From: CAYZQE01 sp964480635
GTDB lineage: Bacteria > Pseudomonadota > Gammaproteobacteria > GCA-001735895
Length of the DNA stretch: 9,945 nucleotides
Assembly (NCBI GenBank): GCA_964480635.1
Contig: CAYZQE010000089.1
Span: forward strand, 1-9,945
Reading direction: 5' to 3'
Shown: positions 5,734-9,945 of the stretch, one piece after another
Numbering within the stretch: position 1 is the first letter of the stretch
Layout of the letters: every line of letters begins with the position of its first letter
Made by a program: the position numbers and the translations under genes
Notes under the pieces: generated by a model
Seen by the model: only the letters and a program-made list of their open reading frames with translations
Database searches by the model: none
What the model was told of the DNA's origin: nothing

Positions 5734-6505
5734 CAGACCAAAATAGTCGGTTGGGTATGTGTTGCCCTTGCCCTATTTTAAAGCCTGTTTGCAAGCTAGC
5801 GTAGGTAAAATCGACCGCCTCTTTGCACGCATGTAATGGGTCTAAGCCAAAAGCCAACATGGTGCTAATGGCAGCCGCTAAGGTGCAACCACTGCCATGG
5901 TAATCATTTTTTAAACGATCAACAGTCATCACATCCAACATGCGTTCATTAAAATACAATTCATTATTTACTTGGTCTGTTTCTGCATGAGTTCCTGTAA
6001 TGAGCGCATAGTCACAACCCATTTGATTGAGTAAAGGCGGATTATGGCTTTTAACCAATTGCAATAACTCAGGTGTATTGGGCGTAATAACCGTCGTTAA
6101 AGGCATGAGCTTATTAATCATTTGTTGAATTAACTCGGCCTTCGCCATTTCCGTGTTGCCTGAGCCACTAGCAAGCACAGGGTCTAAAACGACTGGGATA
6201 TCGGGTAACTTTTTGATTGTCGAGACAATAACCTCAAGCGCGTCAACACTACCAATAATGCCGATTTTTATGGCTTTTGGCCTAATATCCTTCAACAAAC
6301 AATCCACAGCTTGTTGCATTAATTTAGCATCAATAGGGTGAACAGAAATTACCTCTTGGGTATTTTGCACGGTTAAAGCGGTAATAATGGAGCATGCATG
6401 GCCGCCAAGGCTGGCTATTGTTTCAAGGTCAGCCTGAATGCCTGCGCCACCACTGGCATCATGGCCAGAAAAACATAAAACAATTGGTTTAGTGATACTA
6501 TTCAT
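5723..6505 (-). CDS. thiD: Hydroxymethylpyrimidine/phosphomethylpyrimidine kinase
   Basis: ThiD phosphorylates hydroxymethylpyrimidine twice to the diphosphate used by ThiE. From the ATG at 6505 the product is 260 residues, the usual length. It shows SGHDASGGAGIQADLE at 13-28 (substrate-binding ribokinase-fold start), LDPVLASGSG at 107-116, TPNTPEL at 141-147, and the anion-hole motif HGSGCTLAAA at 203-212 with the conserved Gly-Ser-Gly-Cys. A GTG at 6553 would add 16 residues lacking family resemblance and would place the start inside the dyad at 6545-6576, so I prefer 6505. The ribosome binding site is weak: an AGGA at 6524-6521 is rather far upstream. It is followed by thiE with an 11-bp overlap and is divergent from the AmpG-like gene. 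There is no TPP riboswitch in the short upstream gap. Confidence 0.95.
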   Translation of the reverse strand: MNSITKPIVLCFSGHDASGGAGIQADLETIASLGGHACSIITALTVQNTQEVISVHPIDAKLMQQAVDCLLKDIRPKAIKIGIIGSVDALEVIVSTIKKLPDIPVVLDPVLASGSGNTEMAKAELIQQMINKLMPLTTVITPNTPELLQLVKSHNPPLLNQMGCDYALITGTHAETDQVNNELYFNERMLDVMTVDRLKNDYHGSGCTLAAAISTMLAFGLDPLHACKEAVDFTYASLQTGFKIGQGQHIPNRLFWSDGE

Positions 6506-6544
6506 AAATGATTCACAAAATCCTATATTGATAAAAACATAGGT

Positions 6545-6576
6545 TATTTTCACACGTTATTAACACTGTGAAAATA
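6545..6576. promoter_or_regulatory. Long dyad between thiD and the AmpG-like gene, candidate shared operator
   Basis: TATTTTCACA at 6545-6554 and TGTGAAAATA at 6567-6576 are perfect reverse complements, 12 bases apart. The spacer itself contains GTTATTAAC (6556-6564), nearly concentric with the outer dyad. The half-sites are in the opposite order from a CRP site (TCACA outside-left, TGTGA right). It overlaps the candidate -35 of the permease gene and lies 40-70 bp before the thiD ATG, so one dimeric regulator could control both genes. Confidence 0.5.
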
Positions 6577-6588
6577 GCAATCCATAAC
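6560..6588 (+). promoter_or_regulatory. Candidate promoter of the AmpG-like gene
   Basis: TTAACA at 6560-6565 (five of six to TTGACA) and CATAAC at 6583-6588 (four of six to TATAAT) are 17 bp apart. The start site would be near 6595, giving a leader of about 23 bases. The -35 lies within the dyad at 6545-6576. Confidence 0.4.
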
Positions 6589-6617
6589 TTTTAAATAATT
6601 AATACTCAATCTATCTA

Positions 6618-8165
6618 ATGAAGCCTAGCACCTTACAAAACTTTTTTTCTCCCCAAGTCATTACTCTCTTGTTTCTTGGTATCTCAGCAGGCATTCCCAT
6701 TTTATTAATTTTTTCTTCTTTATCTCTTTGGTTAAGAGAAGCAGGTGTAGCACGTTCTGCCGTCACCTTTTTTAGCTGGGCGGCTTTAGGCTATTCATTT
6801 AAATTTGTTTGGGCACCCTTAGTCGACAAGCTCCCTATTCCATTTTTGACCCGTTTGTTAGGCAAGCGAAGAGCGTGGATTTTAGTCGCCCAATTCGCCA
6901 TTATTTTTGCTATTTCTTGGATGGCTTTTACCGACCCATCCGAAGAAAATAGCCTAACCATGATGGCCATAGCCGCTGTGTTATTGGGCTTTTCGTCAGC
7001 TACGCAAGATATCGTGATAGATGCTTATCGTATTGAGATTGGCAATGCACGGCTACAAGCATTAATGGCGTCTAGCTATGTGGCGGGTTATCGCATTGGC
7101 ATGCTCATCGCAGGTGCAGGTGCTTTATTTTTGGCCGATTTATTTGGCTCAGATATGGGTCAATATAATTACATGGCTTGGCAAACAAGTTATCTCATTA
7201 TTGCCGGCACCATGTTTATTGGCGTCATAACAACGCTCATTATGCCCGAACCTATCACACAACAAACTGATGATGAGGGTCACTATAGCAGTCGTGATTA
7301 TTTTGGTTTTTTTGTCTTATTTCTCATTGCAGTAAGCAGTTTTATCGCCAGTTTTTTGGTGTCAGCGAATTGGATGGTTGGGTTAAAACAGGGCTTAACT
7401 GAAATAATAGCTTATAAACATCTAGCCAGTTTTGTATTAGAAACATGTCGTCTATTTTTGGCTTTAGGCATTGCCTATATGGTCACCAAATTAATCATAG
7501 CATCACAATTTATTAATAAAAAAATGGTCGTTGCCACCTATGTTAAGCCCTTTAGCGAATTTTTTAATCGCTACCCTGTAAAAGTGGCCTTATTAGTTCT
7601 AGCTTTAGTTGGCTTTTACCGTATATCCGACATAGTTTTGGGCGTGATAGCCAATGTGTTTTATCAAGATTTAGGTTTTACTAAGACACAAATTGCTACG
7701 GTTGTTAAAACATTTGGCTTATTCATGGCAATCGCAGGTGGTTTTTTAGGTGGACTTATTACCCTAAAAATAGGCGTGATAAAAACTTTAATGCTAGGTG
7801 CAGTATTGACGATTTTGACTAATTTAATGTTCGTATTGTTAGCAAACTCAGGCCCAAATATTGAAATATTATACCTTGTTATCTCTGCCGATAACTTAAC
7901 CGCAGGCTTAGCCAGTGCGGCATTTATTGCCTTTTTATCAGTCCTTACCAATATAAAATTTACCGCCATGCAATATGCTATTTTTAGCTCATTAATGACA
8001 TTATTGCCCAAATTAATCGGTGGTTTTTCAGGCACTATCGTTGATAGCGTGGGTTATGTTAATTTCTTTATTTTCGCTTCTGTGATTGGCGTGCCGGTAT
8101 TGTTGCTCGTTTATTTAGTGGATAAACACCTTGATTTAAACGATGAGTTTTCATTAAAGCCTTAA
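6618..8165 (+). CDS. AmpG-family MFS permease (muropeptide transporter-like)
   Basis: This 515-residue protein is strongly hydrophobic throughout, with about 12-14 membrane spans. It carries features of the AmpG/acetyl-CoA transporter branch of the major facilitator superfamily: GISAGIPILL at 21-30, SLWLREAGV at 36-44, the FKFVWAPLVD loop at 61-70, SATQDIVIDAYRIE at 127-140, and YRISDIVLGVIANVFYQDLG at 334-353. AmpG imports GlcNAc-anhydro-MurNAc muropeptides from the periplasm for cell wall recycling. The family resemblance is firm, but the substrate is inferred. It is slightly longer than E. coli AmpG (491). No Shine-Dalgarno sequence precedes the ATG (CAATCTATCTA). It is divergent from thiD and convergent with xthA, its stop overlapping the xthA stop by 4 bp. 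No beta-lactamase gene is nearby. Confidence 0.88.
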   Translation: MKPSTLQNFFSPQVITLLFLGISAGIPILLIFSSLSLWLREAGVARSAVTFFSWAALGYSFKFVWAPLVDKLPIPFLTRLLGKRRAWILVAQFAIIFAISWMAFTDPSEENSLTMMAIAAVLLGFSSATQDIVIDAYRIEIGNARLQALMASSYVAGYRIGMLIAGAGALFLADLFGSDMGQYNYMAWQTSYLIIAGTMFIGVITTLIMPEPITQQTDDEGHYSSRDYFGFFVLFLIAVSSFIASFLVSANWMVGLKQGLTEIIAYKHLASFVLETCRLFLALGIAYMVTKLIIASQFINKKMVVATYVKPFSEFFNRYPVKVALLVLALVGFYRISDIVLGVIANVFYQDLGFTKTQIATVVKTFGLFMAIAGGFLGGLITLKIGVIKTLMLGAVLTILTNLMFVLLANSGPNIEILYLVISADNLTAGLASAAFIAFLSVLTNIKFTAMQYAIFSSLMTLLPKLIGGFSGTIVDSVGYVNFFIFASVIGVPVLLLVYLVDKHLDLNDEFSLKP

Positions 8166-8932
8166 AGCTCATAATCATATTCCATAATCAAAGGCGCATG
8201 ATCTGAAAACTTCTGCTCTTTATAAATTTCTGTTCGAGTGATTTTGTCTTTTAAGCTATCCGAAACAATATGATAATCAATGCGCCAACCGACATTGTTA
8301 TCATAAGCCGCACCGCGTTGCGACCACCACGTATATGAATGCTCTTCTTGTTCTAAGGTTCGAAAGGCATCCACATAACCTCGTTCATCAAATAATTCAG
8401 TTAGCCATGCACGCTCTTCTGGTAAAAATCCAGAATTTTTCTTATTGCCTTTCCAGTTTTTAATGTCTCGTTCTTGATGTGCAATATTCCAATCACCACA
8501 AATAACAATGTCTCGCTGTTGCTCTTTCAATTCAATTAAATGCCTCATAAACGAATCCATAAAACGAAACTTAGCCAGTTGCCGCTCTGGGCTCGAAGAG
8601 CCAGAAGGCGCATATAAAGAAATAACTGATAAACTCTCAAAACGATATTCTAAATATCGCCCTTCGTTATCAAATTCATCATCGCCATAAGCAGTGATAA
8701 CCTCTAACGGCTTATGCTTGCTGTAAATAGCTGTACCGCTGTAGCCTTTCTTTATGGCGTCACAGTAGCTAACAAACTCCGTTGGTGAAAAAACATCATC
8801 CGTTAATTGATGCACTTGAGCCTTGGTTTCTTGAATGCACACAAAATCGGCATCTTGCGCTTTAAGCCAATCAAAAAAGCCTTTTTTAGCGGCGGCTCGA
8901 ATGCCATTAGTGTTTACTGAGATTACTTTCAT
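8162..8932 (-). CDS. xthA: Exodeoxyribonuclease III (AP endonuclease)
   Basis: The enzyme is a Mg-dependent 3'-5' exonuclease and AP endonuclease of base excision repair, acting on DNA in the cytoplasm. The 256-residue product covers the full endonuclease/exonuclease/phosphatase fold: Asn7 in SVNTNGIR, Glu35 in CIQETKA (metal ligand), Tyr107 in SLYAPSGS, Asp147 and Asn149 in CGDWNIAH, Asp219 in WRIDYH, and the closing SDHAPL at 243-248 with the catalytic Asp244-His245 pair. All active-site residues are present, and the length fits ExoA/XthA proteins. The ATG has only a weak Shine-Dalgarno (CACTCTCT precedes it). The gene is convergent with the AmpG-like gene, and the two stop codons overlap by 4 bp. 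Confidence 0.96.
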   Translation of the reverse strand: MKVISVNTNGIRAAAKKGFFDWLKAQDADFVCIQETKAQVHQLTDDVFSPTEFVSYCDAIKKGYSGTAIYSKHKPLEVITAYGDDEFDNEGRYLEYRFESLSVISLYAPSGSSSPERQLAKFRFMDSFMRHLIELKEQQRDIVICGDWNIAHQERDIKNWKGNKKNSGFLPEERAWLTELFDERGYVDAFRTLEQEEHSYTWWSQRGAAYDNNVGWRIDYHIVSDSLKDKITRTEIYKEQKFSDHAPLIMEYDYEL

Positions 8933-9184
8933 AGAGAGTGACTTTTAGATGATAGGTAACATTATTAAGACATAAATAAGCTTGCTTTGGAATGAGTTGA
9001 CAAACCTGAGCAAAATATTTGTGCTGACGTGAATGTTAACCATCTCTTTCATTGAGTATAAATTTACGAAGTTTTCTTTCTCCTCGCATGACATAAACAA
9101 TAAAAAAGTTTTTATTTTAAACCTCATTTCATATTGGACAAGGCTTTGAATTGTGTTTTTTTTTAACCCCCTTATAATAAAACG
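8933..9184. other. Divergent intergenic region between xthA and the small-protein/NTase pair
   Basis: In this 252-base gap I see no gene I can support. A TATCAT on the minus strand at 8954-8949 is a weak candidate -10 for xthA, with a poor -35. A perfect TATAAT on the + strand at 9173-9178 belongs to the pair at 9185-9893. The rest is AT-rich and without clear structure. Confidence 0.45.
9151..9178 (+). promoter_or_regulatory. Candidate promoter with a T9 tract in its spacer
   Basis: TTGTGT at 9151-9156 and a perfect TATAAT at 9173-9178 are separated by 16 bp. The last base of the -35 and the spacer contain nine consecutive T (9156-9164). The -10 ends only 6 bases before the ATG at 9185, so transcription should begin at or within a base or two of the start codon. 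Confidence 0.5.
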
Positions 9185-9427
9185 ATGAAAATTTATGGCT
9201 CACGAAAAACTCAAATTTTATCACTAAAACCTTCCGCCCAGTTATTAGTTAAAGCCAGTCAATTTAACGACTCTATGCAGGCATTAATGCCAATAAAACA
9301 AATTTTTATGAAAAAAGGCTGGCTGGCATTTAAAACCCACCAAGAAGCCAATGCTCACTGGGACAAAGCAACTCTAAAAAGAATGCGATGGGCCACAGCA
9401 CATACCGTTTTTAAAAAAAATGACTGA
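9185..9427 (+). CDS. Small basic protein preceding a nucleotidyltransferase gene, possible antitoxin-like partner
   Basis: The 80-residue product is rich in Lys and Arg (calculated by eye as clearly basic) and has no signal peptide. Its C-terminal half reads FKTHQEANAHWDKATLKRM at 49-67, which resembles the short FxxxEEAxxW...RM signature of small proteins that often sit directly upstream of AbiEii-like or related nucleotidyltransferases. I do not recognise a named family. The gene overlaps the next one by 8 bp (9420-9427), so the two are very likely co-transcribed and translationally coupled. The ATG has no Shine-Dalgarno, and the TATAAT ends 6 bases upstream, so the mRNA may be leaderless. 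A later start at Met32 or Met35 is possible but has no better ribosome binding site that I can see. Confidence 0.6.
   Translation: MKIYGSRKTQILSLKPSAQLLVKASQFNDSMQALMPIKQIFMKKGWLAFKTHQEANAHWDKATLKRMRWATAHTVFKKND
9413..9420 (+). repeat. A8 tract at the gene junction
   Basis: Eight consecutive A (9413-9420), preceded by five T, lie at the end of the small-protein gene. The last A is the first base of the ATG of the nucleotidyltransferase gene. The tract offers no Shine-Dalgarno but could let polymerase or ribosome slip. Confidence 0.7.
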
Positions 9428-9893
9428 TACAGCTCGCCCAGCCACACTAAAAGACCTATTGAACGTTATTCAATCACTTAATAAAAACAATGTAAATTAC
9501 TTACTCATTGGTGGCTACGCCTTACACTCTCATGGCTACACAAGAGGAACAGAAGACATTGACTTACTCATTCCAGACAACTTAAACGCTCAACAAATTG
9601 CTGATCTAAAAAAAGCATTAAGCATATTAAGCGATCAATCTATCCTTAAAATACCAAATGAAGCATTTACTGACAACATCAGAATTATAGATGAAATAGT
9701 TATTGATTTAATGACCAATGCCGGAGGAGAAAGCTACCAAAGTCTTTTAAACAATGCGGGATCTATAGAAGTCGAAGGCAACGAAATTAAAACCATTGAT
9801 CTGATTGGCTTACTTAAAACAAAACAAACATCAACTCGTGAAAAAGACAAAATGGACTGCAAGGTTATTACTGATTTTCTAAAAAATGAATGA
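9420..9893 (+). CDS. Nucleotidyltransferase-fold protein (MNT/AbiEii-like), possible toxin component
   Basis: The 157-residue product shows the minimal nucleotidyltransferase pattern: YLLIGGYALHSHG at 27-39, with Gly31-Gly32, then GTEDIDLLI at 43-51 with Asp46 and Asp48 as the metal-binding DxD pair, and a third acid Asp96 in VIDLM. Near the C terminus, LLKTKQTSTREKDKMD at 131-146 matches the helix with Lys and the Lys-Asp pair typical of AbiEii-like and related stand-alone nucleotidyltransferases. Such proteins transfer nucleotides to RNA or protein targets and often act as toxins, or in MNT-HEPN pairs as antitoxins that modify the toxin. It is shorter than AbiEii. It overlaps the upstream small basic gene by 8 bp, with the A8 tract at its start. 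All three acids are present, so it should be active. Function as a toxin is inference. Confidence 0.75.
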   Translation: MTDTARPATLKDLLNVIQSLNKNNVNYLLIGGYALHSHGYTRGTEDIDLLIPDNLNAQQIADLKKALSILSDQSILKIPNEAFTDNIRIIDEIVIDLMTNAGGESYQSLLNNAGSIEVEGNEIKTIDLIGLLKTKQTSTREKDKMDCKVITDFLKNE

Positions 9894-9910
9894 ACAACAT
9901 TAATAAAGAC

Positions 9911-9942
9911 AAGCTAAAAAGGGTACTGACCCCTTTTAGCTT
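9911..9942. repeat. REP-like palindrome at the window end
   Basis: AAGCTAAAAAGGGT (9911-9924) pairs with ACCCCTTTTAGCTT (9929-9942) at 13 of 14 positions (one A/C mismatch) around an ACTG loop. The core GGGTACTGACCCC is of the type found in palindromes linked to Y1/REP-associated (RAYT) transposases in many proteobacteria. Transcribed from the + strand it could also act as a hairpin terminator for the pair at 9185-9893, starting 17 bases after its stop. No transposase gene lies inside the window. Confidence 0.55.
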
Positions 9943-9945
9943 ATA

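Noticed and set aside
6545..6576. CRP binding site, because TCACA and TGTGA halves are present.
   Set aside because: The halves are in the wrong order and the spacing is 12, whereas CRP needs TGTGA-N6-TCACA.
7664..8035. 123-codon reading frame antisense to the AmpG-like gene.
   Set aside because: It is a mirror of a strongly supported membrane protein gene and has no family signature of its own.
8945..9127. 60-codon minus-strand reading frame between xthA and the terminal pair.
   Set aside because: It has no Shine-Dalgarno sequence, shows no recognisable motif, and has an AT-driven composition; it also lies across the likely control region of xthA.

Overview
The window is an AT-rich stretch of bacterial chromosome read with the standard bacterial code. 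Most genes are housekeeping genes, and their sequences (HemL, ThiE, ThiD, AmpG-type permease, exonuclease III, long-form MetA) look gammaproteobacterial. A DsrE-family protein and a c-type cytochrome lipoprotein would suit a sulfur-oxidising or otherwise respiring member, but that is inference and I cannot name a genus.

Layout. Positions 1-315 hold a decayed GNAT acetyltransferase gene, of which the C-terminal part is readable. Positions 574-912 encode a small DsrE-like protein on the + strand, closed by a perfect 10-bp stem-loop. Then comes a minus-strand block, read right to left: hemL, an unrecognised P-loop NTPase, metA (start codon overlapping the NTPase stop by one base), and a 44-codon ORF in frame just after the metA stop. 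A + strand cytochrome c lipoprotein gene (4632-5030) sits between hemL and the minus-strand pair thiD-thiE (overlapping by 11 bp). Thus thiD, thiE and hemL keep the order and orientation often seen in gammaproteobacteria, but are separated by the divergently read cytochrome gene. An AmpG-like permease gene is divergent from thiD, and its stop codon overlaps by 4 bp the stop of the convergent xthA. The right end (9185-9893) is different: a small basic protein gene overlapping by 8 bp a nucleotidyltransferase-fold protein gene, a layout typical of toxin-antitoxin-like or AbiE-like pairs, followed at the window edge by a REP-like palindrome.

How the genes work together. HemL makes 5-aminolevulinate for heme, which the neighbouring cytochrome needs, but the sequence shows no direct link. 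ThiD and ThiE supply and join the pyrimidine and thiazole moieties of thiamine phosphate. MetA starts the methionine branch from homoserine and is probably translated in step with the P-loop NTPase. AmpG and exonuclease III are stand-alone recycling and repair functions.

The points most worth a second look are the terminal two-gene module (with T9 in its promoter spacer, A8 at the gene junction and a probable leaderless start), the 10-bp-arm dyad between thiD and ampG, the 9-bp-arm dyad upstream of the cytochrome gene, a cytochrome without any candidate Met ligand, and the NTPase-metA coupling. I found no rRNA, tRNA, CRISPR array, complete insertion sequence or riboswitch.
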